A stretch of 22,301 bases of DNA. Source: Darwinimomas sp045600945. Its GTDB lineage: Bacteria; Bacillota; Clostridia; Lachnospirales; Lachnospiraceae. The stretch is from the NCBI GenBank assembly GCA_045600945.1, contig JAZRYX010000062.1, forward strand, positions 1 through 22,301, in the 5' to 3' direction. The notes beneath the pieces are model-generated. The model saw only the letters and a program-made list of their open reading frames with translations. It was not told the DNA's origin and made no database searches. The position numbers and the translations under genes were made by a program. Shown here in pieces: positions 15,386 to 22,301 of this stretch. Within the stretch, counting starts at the first letter, position 1; the number at the start of each line of letters is the position of its first letter.

Positions 15386-17469
15386 ATGCGGTATATTTTA
15401 TAATACAGCAAACTATGTTTTTTGCGGTTCCGCTTCTCCTTGTGGGTATCGGTGCCATGTATTCGGAACGAAGCGGTGTCAGCAATATTGCACTTGAAGG
15501 TATCATGATAATAGGTGCTTTTGCCGGAGTATGTGCTATCAATCTATTGAGCGGCATATTAGCGGGACAGCTTTTGTTTATAGTAGCAATGATAATCGCG
15601 GCGGCTGCCGGGTATATATATTCGATGTTTCATGCGTGGTCGGCGATAAGTCTTAACGCAGATCAGACGATAAGCGGTACGGCACTTAACCTGTTTGCAC
15701 CGGCATTTTGTATTTTTTTTGCCAGACAGATAATCGGTGTTAAGCAAATCAGTTTTGAGGATGCTTTTTTTATCGGTAAGGTACCGTTACTTGGAGATAT
15801 TCCTGTGATAGGACCGTGTTTTTTCAGAAACTGTTATATCTCAACATTCATAGGTATTGCGCTTCTTATCGTACTTTCCTACATTATCGGAAAGACACCC
15901 TTTGGCTTAAGACTCAGATCCTGCGGTGAAAATCCGGACTCGGCAGCGGCAGTAGGAGTATCGGTTTCGGATATGAGATATACCGGTGTTGCGATTTCCG
16001 GACTGTTGGGAGGTATGGGAGGCCTGGTATTTGTAGTGCCTACTTCTACGGTTTTTGACGCCGGTGTTTCGGGATACGGCTTTTTGGCACTTGCGGTTCT
16101 TATTCTCGGTCAGTGGAAACCATTCGGGATTCTTATGGCAGCATTTTTCTTCGGAATACTTAAAGCTGTTTCAAGCTCGTATTCGGGAATACCATTTCTG
16201 TCAGATCTGAATATTCCTGCCGAGACATATAAGATGATTCCGTATGCGCTTACGGTTATTGTGCTTGCAGTTTCAGCCGGCAGGAGTATGGCTCCTAAGT
16301 CTGTAGGTAAACCGTATGATGACGGAAAAGGGTTTATTGATACGATAAGAAGCAACGGAGCAAATAAAGTTAAAGTTGTGGTTATTATTGCAATCTTTCT
16401 GGCGGGAAGCGCAGCATTTGCTTTATATATGAGAAATCATGATTCGGGCAGGAGTGTTTCGGGAGGATACGGGTCGCAGATAGCATTTGCAATGGATCCT
16501 GCGGGAAATATTGATGATAAAAGTTTTACACAGAGTGAATGGGATGGAGTCGTCTCTTTTTCAAACCAATACGGACTCACCAGGAAGTACTATACTCCTC
16601 AAGGCTATTCAATGTCGGATCTTGCCAGGAATCTGAAACTTGCAGTAAAGGGAAATGCTGATGTAGTTGTGGTCGGATCTATCGAGTATGATAATGCATT
16701 GTATTATGTACAGGATGAATACCCGGATGTATTTTTTCTCGCGGTGGACAGTATACCTAAGTCACTTGAGGGAAAAGAGAAAATTTCAAAGAATGTGCTG
16801 TGCCTGAGAGTGGCTGAACAGGATTCCGGATTTCTTGCAGGTTATGCTGCGGTTATGGACGGATACAGAAATCTTGGTTTTATCGGCGGAATAGCAGTTT
16901 CCGCAGTTGTACGTTATGGTTATGGTTTTGTTGCAGGCGCGGATTATGCCGCAAAGCAGCTCGGACTTAAAAAGGGTGATGTCAGTATCAGATATAATTA
17001 TGCAGGTACTTTTGAACCAAGTCCCGAAGTGCTCTCACTCGCATCATCCTGGTACCAGAGCGGTACAGAAGTTATTTTTGCCTGCGGCGGAAGCATGGGA
17101 AATTCGGTTATGAAATCGGCCGAAACATGCGGAAAGAAGGTAATCGGTGTTGACTGTGATCAGTCAAAGGAATCACCGACAGTAATAACATCGGCAATCA
17201 AAGATGTCGGTGGCGGTATCAATACTATACTTTCAAAGAATATGGAAGGACATCCGATTGAAGGAGGACAGATACTTATGGTAGGGGCTGATGAAAATGC
17301 TGTCGGACTTTCTATGGATACTTCCAGATTCAGGACATTTGACCGAAAGCAGTATGACACAATATATGCCAAACTTGCTTCAGGCAGTGTCCGGATCCCG
17401 GACGAGCTGGCGGCAGATAGTGTTTCCGGATTGCCGGTCGAGGTGGTTTCGGTAAAAGAAGTAAAGTGA
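15382..17469 (+). CDS. ABC permease 2 fused to a BMP-family substrate-binding domain
   Basis: A 695-residue fusion. Residues 1-310 are a NupQ-like permease (helices, GVSNIALEGIMIIGAFAG, LRSCGENPDSAAAVGVSV). A short polar linker leads to an extra membrane helix at about 331-350, then an extracytoplasmic BMP/PnrA-type binding domain (about 363-690). The latter shows the family opening AFAMDPAGNIDDKSFTQSEW, then FACGGSMGNSVMKSA and GVDCDQSKESP. BMP proteins are usually separate lipoproteins; here the domain is covalently tied to the permease, and no separate binding-protein gene lies in this operon. Purine or other nucleosides are the likely ligand by family analogy. GGAGG (15370-15374) is 7 nt before the start. 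I see no frameshift at the junction; it is one continuous frame. Confidence 0.9.
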   Translation: MNAVYFIIQQTMFFAVPLLLVGIGAMYSERSGVSNIALEGIMIIGAFAGVCAINLLSGILAGQLLFIVAMIIAAAAGYIYSMFHAWSAISLNADQTISGTALNLFAPAFCIFFARQIIGVKQISFEDAFFIGKVPLLGDIPVIGPCFFRNCYISTFIGIALLIVLSYIIGKTPFGLRLRSCGENPDSAAAVGVSVSDMRYTGVAISGLLGGMGGLVFVVPTSTVFDAGVSGYGFLALAVLILGQWKPFGILMAAFFFGILKAVSSSYSGIPFLSDLNIPAETYKMIPYALTVIVLAVSAGRSMAPKSVGKPYDDGKGFIDTIRSNGANKVKVVVIIAIFLAGSAAFALYMRNHDSGRSVSGGYGSQIAFAMDPAGNIDDKSFTQSEWDGVVSFSNQYGLTRKYYTPQGYSMSDLARNLKLAVKGNADVVVVGSIEYDNALYYVQDEYPDVFFLAVDSIPKSLEGKEKISKNVLCLRVAEQDSGFLAGYAAVMDGYRNLGFIGGIAVSAVVRYGYGFVAGADYAAKQLGLKKGDVSIRYNYAGTFEPSPEVLSLASSWYQSGTEVIFACGGSMGNSVMKSAETCGKKVIGVDCDQSKESPTVITSAIKDVGGGINTILSKNMEGHPIEGGQILMVGADENAVGLSMDTSRFRTFDRKQYDTIYAKLASGSVRIPDELAADSVSGLPVEVVSVKEVK

Positions 17470-17513
17470 TAGTGAGGGACTTGGGGCTTTTATCAGAATA
17501 GCACTACCCAAAC

Positions 17514-17529
17514 TAACATTTCTATGTTA
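17514..17529. promoter_or_regulatory. Inverted repeat TAACAT-N4-ATGTTA
   Basis: The arms at 17514-17519 and 17524-17529 are perfect complements. The repeat overlaps the extended -10 element at 17525-17533, so it could be an operator for the carboxyltransferase cluster. The regulator is unknown. Confidence 0.5.
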
Positions 17530-17533
17530 AAAT
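17525..17533 (+). promoter_or_regulatory. Extended -10 promoter of the decarboxylase cluster
   Basis: TG-T-TAAAAT (17525-17533) is an extended -10 element with 5/6 match to TATAAT. No convincing -35 is visible at 17 bp upstream. Transcription would begin near 17540, giving an 84-nt leader that contains the GC-rich palindrome at 17552-17569. Confidence 0.5.
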
Positions 17534-17551
17534 AATTCCAAATTGGCGTAA

Positions 17552-17569
17552 TTTGGCCGGTCGGCCAAA
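17552..17569. promoter_or_regulatory. GC-rich palindrome TTTGGCC-N4-GGCCAAA
   Basis: Perfect 7-bp arms (17552-17558, 17563-17569) flank GGTC. It lies downstream of the predicted start and is followed by A residues rather than T, so it is not a plus-strand terminator. It may be a repressor operator or an RNA hairpin controlling the carboxyltransferase cluster. Confidence 0.55.
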
Positions 17570-17623
17570 AAACGTTTAAAAGTATCTATGTTTCAAGAGA
17601 GAGAATGAATGGAGGAAACAGAA

Positions 17624-18964
17624 ATGACAAGTTCACTGACGACTGCTTACGGAAGAATCAACGCACTTCTTGACGCAGGCAGCTTTGTCGAAATCGGTGC
17701 TCATGTGGCAGCAAGATACAGCGCTGCCGGTGAGGTTAACGGAGACGGTGTCGCAACCGGTTACGGCACTATCGACGGAGCACTGGTTTATGTTTACGCA
17801 CAGGATCCATCATACCTTGGTGGTTCCATCGGTGAGATGCATGCTAAAAAGATCAGCAAGCTTTATGATCTTGCAATCAGCATGAAGGCACCTGTTATTG
17901 CCATCGTTGACTGCGCAGGTGTAAGACTCAACGAGGGTAATGATTCACTTTACAGCTTCGGTCGTATGTTTGCACATCAGGCCAAGGCAAGCGGCATCGT
18001 TCCTCAGATCACTGCTGTATTCGGTACATGCGGCGGCGGAATGGCAGTTGCGGCAGCAATGAGCGATTTCGTATTCATGGAGAATGACGGCAAGCTGTTC
18101 TTAAACAGCCCGAACGCTGTTAAGGGCAACTATGAGGGTAAATGCGATACGGCATCGGCCAAGTTCCAGTCTGAGAAGACAGGTCTTGCAGACTTCGTGG
18201 GAACAGCTGATGAAGTTTATGCAGGTATCAGAGAACTTGTTTCTATGATTCCTCACAGCAATACTGATGATTTCTCATTCAATGAGTGCAGCGACGACCT
18301 CAACAGAGCGGTTGCAGGCATCGATTCACTTAAGTGCAAATGTGAGATGATTCAGCAGATTGCCGATGATGGTAAGTATGTTGAGGTTAAGGCAGCTAAT
18401 GCTGACTGCGTAACAACAGGCTTCATCAAATTAAACGGCAATACGGTTGGTGTTGTTGCAAACAACTCAGCTGAAAAAGAAATCTGCTTCGGCGGATGCA
18501 AGAAGATGATTCACTTCATCAATTTCTGTGATGCTTTCAACATCCCGCTTCTTACAGTTGTTGATGTTGACGGATTCAAGAGAAATGAAAACAATGAAAA
18601 ACAGCTTGCAAGAGGACTCGGAAAGCTTGCTTATACATTTGCAAATACTAACGTTCCGAAAGTTACTCTCATCGTAGGTGATGCTTACGGTACTGCAGGT
18701 GTAGTTATGAACTCAAAGGCTCTCGGCGCTGATCTCGTTTATGCATGGACAGGCGCAAAGATGGGTCTTATGGACAAGTCGCTTCTCGAGGGAATCACGG
18801 ATGCGGTTGATAAGGACATCAATGATGCAGAGTACAATGCACGCCGCGGTTACATCGATGACATCATCGTACCGGCAGAGACAAGACAGAGGCTTGCGGC
18901 AGCATTTGAAATGCTTTTCAGTAAGGAAGAAGATCTTCTTCCGAGAAAACACGGAACAGTATAA
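17624..18964 (+). CDS. Biotin-dependent acyl-CoA carboxyltransferase (12S/MmdA-like)
   Basis: A 446-residue enzyme that moves a carboxyl group between carboxybiotin and an acyl-CoA. Both crotonase-type halves are present: the N-terminal half has YAQDPSYLGGSIGEMHAKKI, DCAGVRLNEG and the oxyanion segment FGTCGGGMAVAAAMSDFVFM; the C-terminal half has DVDGFKRNENNEKQL and DAYGTAGVVMNSKALGADLVYAWTGAK. It is shorter than typical 12S or MmdA subunits (about 510). I chose the ATG at 17624, with GGAGG (17611-17615) at 8-nt spacing; the ATG at 17609 overlaps that GGAGG. It heads a cluster with a biotin carrier and Na+ pump, so malonyl- or methylmalonyl-CoA decarboxylation, or the reverse carboxylation, is likely. 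The acyl-CoA cannot be read from sequence. Confidence 0.9.
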   Translation: MTSSLTTAYGRINALLDAGSFVEIGAHVAARYSAAGEVNGDGVATGYGTIDGALVYVYAQDPSYLGGSIGEMHAKKISKLYDLAISMKAPVIAIVDCAGVRLNEGNDSLYSFGRMFAHQAKASGIVPQITAVFGTCGGGMAVAAAMSDFVFMENDGKLFLNSPNAVKGNYEGKCDTASAKFQSEKTGLADFVGTADEVYAGIRELVSMIPHSNTDDFSFNECSDDLNRAVAGIDSLKCKCEMIQQIADDGKYVEVKAANADCVTTGFIKLNGNTVGVVANNSAEKEICFGGCKKMIHFINFCDAFNIPLLTVVDVDGFKRNENNEKQLARGLGKLAYTFANTNVPKVTLIVGDAYGTAGVVMNSKALGADLVYAWTGAKMGLMDKSLLEGITDAVDKDINDAEYNARRGYIDDIIVPAETRQRLAAAFEMLFSKEEDLLPRKHGTV

Positions 18965-18983
18965 AGATTAAGAGGTGAAATGC

Positions 18984-19805
18984 ATGAAAAAGTTTAAGAA
19001 GATCCTGCTTGCATGCATTCTGACTCTTACGGTACTCGCGCTTGCCGCTTGCGGTAAGGAGAAGAAAACGCTGGATGACCAGGAACAGCTCAATCTGGAA
19101 ATGACAGCGGCTCAGATGGCATATAACGTCATTTCACTTGAAGATGAACAGATAGATATGCTGATCGAGCAGTATGAGTACGAGCAGAATGTTCCGCTTG
19201 CAAACGGATTTAACTCTTGGAAATCAGCCAAGAAAGAACTCGGAGAATTCATCGGCTTTAGCGGTTCGGGCACGACCAAGATGGAGTCTGACGGAAGTTA
19301 TACGATGACTATTCCGCTTGAGTTCGAAAAACGCAACTGTGAGTTTGTCATGGGTCTTGAGGGAAGAGCTCTTCAGGATACAGGTAATCTCATCAGTTAT
19401 ATCAATCAGCTGACTTTCAACCCGGAATATACTATGGGTGAAAAGCTCAGCCAGGCAGCTACTAACCTTGTTATAGGAATGGGAACAGTATTTGTAGTTC
19501 TTATCTTCCTTGCATGGGTTATCAGCCTGTTCAAGTATGTCAACAAGGCAGAAAAGAAGATTGAGGATAAGAAGAAAGCCAAAGAAGCAGCTCAGGCAGC
19601 AAGCGCACCTGCAGCTCCTGCAGCACCGGCGGCACCGGCAGCGGCTCCGGTCGTTAAGGTAAGCCCGGCACCTGCATCAGATGCGGAACTTCAGGCTGTT
19701 ATCGCAGCGGCAATTGCGGCATACGAGGAAGATGAAGGATGCTCAATTGAGAAACAGCCTTCACTGAATAATGGCATAGTAGTTAAATCGTTTAAGAGAG
19801 GATAA
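18984..19805 (+). CDS. OadG-like gamma subunit with an extracellular lipoprotein domain
   Basis: A 273-residue protein with a lipoprotein signal (lipobox LAAC23), an extracellular domain of about 135 residues, one membrane helix (about 161-186), a charged KKAEKKIEDKKKAKEAA-like segment, a Pro/Ala-rich linker and the OadG-type ending (QAVIAAAIAAYEE... VVKSFKRG). OadG subunits normally have only a helix and a short tail of about 80-120 residues, which assemble the decarboxylase on the Na+ pump. The ATG at 18984 is chosen because AGAGGTG (18971-18977) lies 6 nt upstream; a GTG at 18975 overlaps it. The extra domain could anchor or modulate the complex outside the cell; its fold is not recognised. 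Confidence 0.8.
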   Translation: MKKFKKILLACILTLTVLALAACGKEKKTLDDQEQLNLEMTAAQMAYNVISLEDEQIDMLIEQYEYEQNVPLANGFNSWKSAKKELGEFIGFSGSGTTKMESDGSYTMTIPLEFEKRNCEFVMGLEGRALQDTGNLISYINQLTFNPEYTMGEKLSQAATNLVIGMGTVFVVLIFLAWVISLFKYVNKAEKKIEDKKKAKEAAQAASAPAAPAAPAAPAAAPVVKVSPAPASDAELQAVIAAAIAAYEEDEGCSIEKQPSLNNGIVVKSFKRG

Positions 19806-19809
19806 TAAA

Positions 19810-20178
19810 ATGAAGAATTATACAATTACAGTTAACGGAAATACATATAATGTAACAGTTCAGGAAGGAACTGCAGCAGCTCCTGTAGTTCAGGCAGCGG
19901 CACCTGCACCGGCAGCAGCACCGGCAGCAGCTCCCGCACCTGCAGCAGCTCCCGCAGCAGCAGGCGGTATAAAGGTTGAAGCTCCTATGTCAGGCAAGAT
20001 CCTTGCAGTTAAGGTAGCTGCAGGACAGGCTGTTCAAAAGGGTGATGTTCTTATGGTTCTCGAAGCTATGAAGATGGAAAATGATATCGTAGCTCCGGAA
20101 GCAGGCACGGTAGCATCAATTAACGTAGAAGTTGGTAAGGCAGTTGAGTCCGGAGACGTTCTTGCAACACTTAACTAA
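19810..20178 (+). CDS. Biotin carboxyl carrier protein of the decarboxylase complex
   Basis: A 122-residue carrier with the biotin attachment motif EAMK88M, placed 34 residues from the C-terminus as usual. It starts with a short beta segment (YTITVNGNTYNVTVQEG), has an Ala/Pro-rich flexible linker (about 22-55), then the compact lipoyl/biotinyl domain. It resembles the 1.3S subunit of transcarboxylase and the MmdC/GcdC carriers. It starts 4 nt after the OadG gene with GAGAGGA just upstream. The linker's repeated GCA/CCG codons are low-complexity but intact. It would carry CO2 between the carboxyltransferases and the OadB pump. Confidence 0.95.
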   Translation: MKNYTITVNGNTYNVTVQEGTAAAPVVQAAAPAPAAAPAAAPAPAAAPAAAGGIKVEAPMSGKILAVKVAAGQAVQKGDVLMVLEAMKMENDIVAPEAGTVASINVEVGKAVESGDVLATLN

Positions 20179-20214
20179 TTCCGGCAATCTAAGAAAATCG
20201 GAGGATTCACAATA

Positions 20215-21366
20215 ATGATGAGTTTAGGCGAGACATTAAGTAACCTCATTCATCAGTCCGCATTCTTTGGATTGACCTGGGGTAACTATGTCATGATCTT
20301 GGTAGCCTTCGTATTTTTATACCTGGCTATTAAGAAAGGCTTTGAGCCATTACTGTTAGTTCCGATTGCGTTTGGTATGCTTCTGGTTAACATTTACCCG
20401 GACATCATGTATTCCGCAGAGGATACACCTAACGGCGTCGGAGGTTTATTACATTATTTCTTTAAACTTGATGAGTGGACGATCTTACCGTCACTTATCT
20501 TCATGGGTGTAGGTGCACAGACAGACTTCAGCCCGCTGATTGCAAACCCGATTTCATTCTTACTCGGTGCGGCAGCTCAGTTCGGTATCTACGCAGCTTA
20601 CTTTGTTGCTATACTTCTCGGCTTCAACGGCCAGGCGGCAGCAGCTATTTCAATCATCGGTGGTGCAGACGGCCCTACATCCATCTTCCTTGCAAATAAG
20701 CTCGGACAGACAGGACTTTTAGGACCTATCGCGGTTGCAGCTTACTCATACATGGCACTGGTTCCTGTTATCCAGCCGCCTATTATGAGAGCGCTTACTA
20801 CGGATAAAGAGCGTAAGATCAAGATGAGCACACTTCGTCCTGTATCCAAGCTTGAGAAGATACTCTTCCCTATCGTAGTTACAACTGTTGTATGTCTGAT
20901 CCTTCCGTCAACGGCACCGCTTGTAGGTATGCTTATGCTCGGTAACCTCTTCAAGGAGAGCGGAGTTGTTAAGCAGCTTACAGATACAGCATCCAATGCA
21001 CTTATGTTCATAGTTGTTATCCTTCTCGGTACATCGGTAGGAGCAACAACATCAGCAGAGGCATTCCTTAATGCCGATACACTTAAGATCGTAGCACTCG
21101 GCCTTATCGCTTTCGCATTCGGTACGGCAGCCGGAGTTCTTTTGGGCAAACTTATGTGCAAGGTTACACACGGCAAGATCAATCCGCTTATCGGATCAGC
21201 AGGTGTTTCAGCCGTTCCTATGGCAGCACGTGTTTCACAGAAAGACGGAGCAGAGTACGATCCTACGAACTTCCTTCTCATGCATGCCATGGGACCGAAC
21301 GTTGCAGGTGTTATCGGTACAGCAGTTGCAGCCGGAACATTCATGGCTGTTTATGGCGTTAAGTAA
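20215..21366 (+). CDS. oadB: Na+-pumping decarboxylase beta subunit
   Basis: A 383-residue integral membrane protein that decarboxylates carboxybiotin and exports Na+. It has the family motif GGAD152GPTSIF and the C-terminal helix N323-PLI-G327-SAGV-S332-AVPMAA-R339. These have exactly the spacing of N373, G377, S382 and R389, and D152 corresponds to D203, residues shown in Klebsiella OadB to be essential for Na+ transport (recalled). Tyrosines at 177 and 179 lie where Y229 is expected. Nine or so membrane helices are apparent. GGAGG (20200-20204) is 10 nt upstream of the ATG. It may serve oxaloacetate, methylmalonyl-CoA or malonyl-CoA decarboxylation depending on the partners; sequence alone does not decide. 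Confidence 0.95.
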   Translation: MMSLGETLSNLIHQSAFFGLTWGNYVMILVAFVFLYLAIKKGFEPLLLVPIAFGMLLVNIYPDIMYSAEDTPNGVGGLLHYFFKLDEWTILPSLIFMGVGAQTDFSPLIANPISFLLGAAAQFGIYAAYFVAILLGFNGQAAAAISIIGGADGPTSIFLANKLGQTGLLGPIAVAAYSYMALVPVIQPPIMRALTTDKERKIKMSTLRPVSKLEKILFPIVVTTVVCLILPSTAPLVGMLMLGNLFKESGVVKQLTDTASNALMFIVVILLGTSVGATTSAEAFLNADTLKIVALGLIAFAFGTAAGVLLGKLMCKVTHGKINPLIGSAGVSAVPMAARVSQKDGAEYDPTNFLLMHAMGPNVAGVIGTAVAAGTFMAVYGVK

Positions 21367-21388
21367 TTTATAGATTAGGAGAACTACA

Positions 21389-22301
21389 ATGGGAGTTAAA
21401 ATTACAGAGACCGTCCTTCGTGACGCTCATCAGAGTTTAATAGCAACCCGTATGCCTACTGAGGAAATGCTTCCTATCATTGACAAGATGGATAAGATCG
21501 GTTATTACGCAGTAGAGTGCTGGGGTGGTGCAACATTTGATTCTTGCCTTCGATTCCTTAAGGAGGATCCATGGGAGAGACTCAGAAAGCTTCGTGACGG
21601 ATTTAAGAACACAAAGCTTCAGATGCTTTTCAGAGGCCAGAACATTCTCGGTTACAATCATTATGCAGACGATGTTGTTGAGTACTTCGTTCAGAAGTCA
21701 CTTTCAAACGGTATCGACATCATCCGTATTTTCGACTGCCTTAATGATGTAAGAAACTTAAAGACAGCTGTTGACGCAACAAAGAAAGAGGGCGGTCACG
21801 TTCAGATCGCTTTCTCATACACACTCGGCGATGCTTATACGCTTGAGTACTGGACAAAGCTTGCCAAGACTGTTGAGGAGATGGGAGCAGATTCTATCTG
21901 TATCAAGGATATGGCAGGACTTCTTCTTCCTACGGCAACAGGCGAACTTGTTAAGGCACTCAAGGAATCAGTTCAGATACCAATCGAGCTTCATACACAT
22001 TACACGTCAGGTATGGCATCTATGGACCTTATGAAGGCTGTAGAGGCAGGCTGCGACATTATCGATACAGCATGTACACCGTTCGCACTCGGAACGTCTC
22101 AGCCATCAACTGAGGTTATGGTTAAGGCATTCCAGGGAACACAGTATGATACAGGCATTGACGTAGACAAGCTTGTTGAGATCTGTGACTACTTCCAGCC
22201 ATACAAGGATGAGTGCCTGAAGAGCGGACTTCTTTCACCGAAGGTAATGGGAGTAAACGTTAATACTCTTAAGTATCAGGTTCCCGGCGGTATGCTTTCG
22301 A
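21389..22301 (+). CDS. Pyruvate/oxaloacetate carboxyltransferase, 5S/OadA/PycB type (partial)
   Basis: The first 304 codons of the carboxyltransferase that interconverts oxaloacetate and pyruvate using carboxybiotin; the gene runs off the right edge. It begins TVLRD12AHQSLIATRM, with the metal-binding Asp. The catalytic-lysine region reads CIK173DMAGLL and the metal histidines are H202 and H204 in HTHYTSGMA. FRGQNILGYNHYADDVV is also family-typical. AGGAG (21377-21381) precedes the ATG by 7 nt, after a 22-bp gap from oadB. Whether it carries its own C-terminal biotin domain, as Klebsiella OadA does, cannot be seen. The separate carrier upstream suggests it might not. Confidence 0.93.
   Translation, partial: MGVKITETVLRDAHQSLIATRMPTEEMLPIIDKMDKIGYYAVECWGGATFDSCLRFLKEDPWERLRKLRDGFKNTKLQMLFRGQNILGYNHYADDVVEYFVQKSLSNGIDIIRIFDCLNDVRNLKTAVDATKKEGGHVQIAFSYTLGDAYTLEYWTKLAKTVEEMGADSICIKDMAGLLLPTATGELVKALKESVQIPIELHTHYTSGMASMDLMKAVEAGCDIIDTACTPFALGTSQPSTEVMVKAFQGTQYDTGIDVDKLVEICDYFQPYKDECLKSGLLSPKVMGVNVNTLKYQVPGGMLS

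Noticed and set aside
17470..17510. Terminator after the fused permease gene
   Set aside because: No stem followed by a T-run is visible, so read-through into the decarboxylase cluster cannot be excluded.
20742..21344. Minus-strand 200-codon open frame opposite oadB
   Set aside because: It is a shadow of the oadB reading frame with no ribosome site and no family resemblance.

Overview
The window looks like chromosomal DNA from an anaerobic, Gram-positive Clostridia bacterium, most likely of the Lachnospiraceae type. This is inferred from gene content: a secreted protein with cell-wall-binding repeats, strong Shine-Dalgarno sites, a Na+-pumping biotin decarboxylase cluster and a BMP-type nucleoside ABC transporter. 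No database search was possible, so the taxon is a judgement.

Layout. 1-45: the first 15 codons of a possible transposase leave the window leftward, followed by two hairpins, one a terminator. 291-3599: a large secreted serine-hydrolase-like protein with a ten-unit octapeptide repeat and C-terminal wall-binding repeats, behind a near-consensus promoter. A bidirectional terminator separates it from convergent guaB (3705-5210, minus), whose IMP dehydrogenase resembles the Tritrichomonas foetus enzyme down to residue numbering. Divergent from guaB is a five-gene operon, 5409-12572: a TetR regulator, an RND membrane-fusion protein, an RND pump and two tandem TolC-like proteins. Its promoter carries two copies of TGACA-N3-TGTCA, the likely TetR operators. 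A terminator and a new extended -10 promoter lead into a three-gene nucleoside-type ABC transporter (12673-17469), in which the second permease is fused to its own BMP-family substrate-binding domain. From 17624 to the right edge lies a biotin-dependent Na+ pump cluster: acyl-CoA carboxyltransferase, an OadG-like lipoprotein, a biotin carrier, the OadB Na+ pump, and the start of a pyruvate/oxaloacetate carboxyltransferase (5S/OadA/PycB type).

How the genes may work together. The RND operon would be a self-regulated efflux system, yet it carries TolC-like proteins in an organism that appears to have no outer membrane; both proteins read as helical and seem to lack the membrane barrel. The ABC operon would import nucleosides or related compounds and does not need a separate lipoprotein. 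The last cluster puts an acyl-CoA carboxyltransferase and an oxaloacetate/pyruvate carboxyltransferase beside one biotin carrier and one Na+ pump, so it could combine transcarboxylase chemistry with Na+ transport. The hydrolase and IMP dehydrogenase are separate single-gene units.
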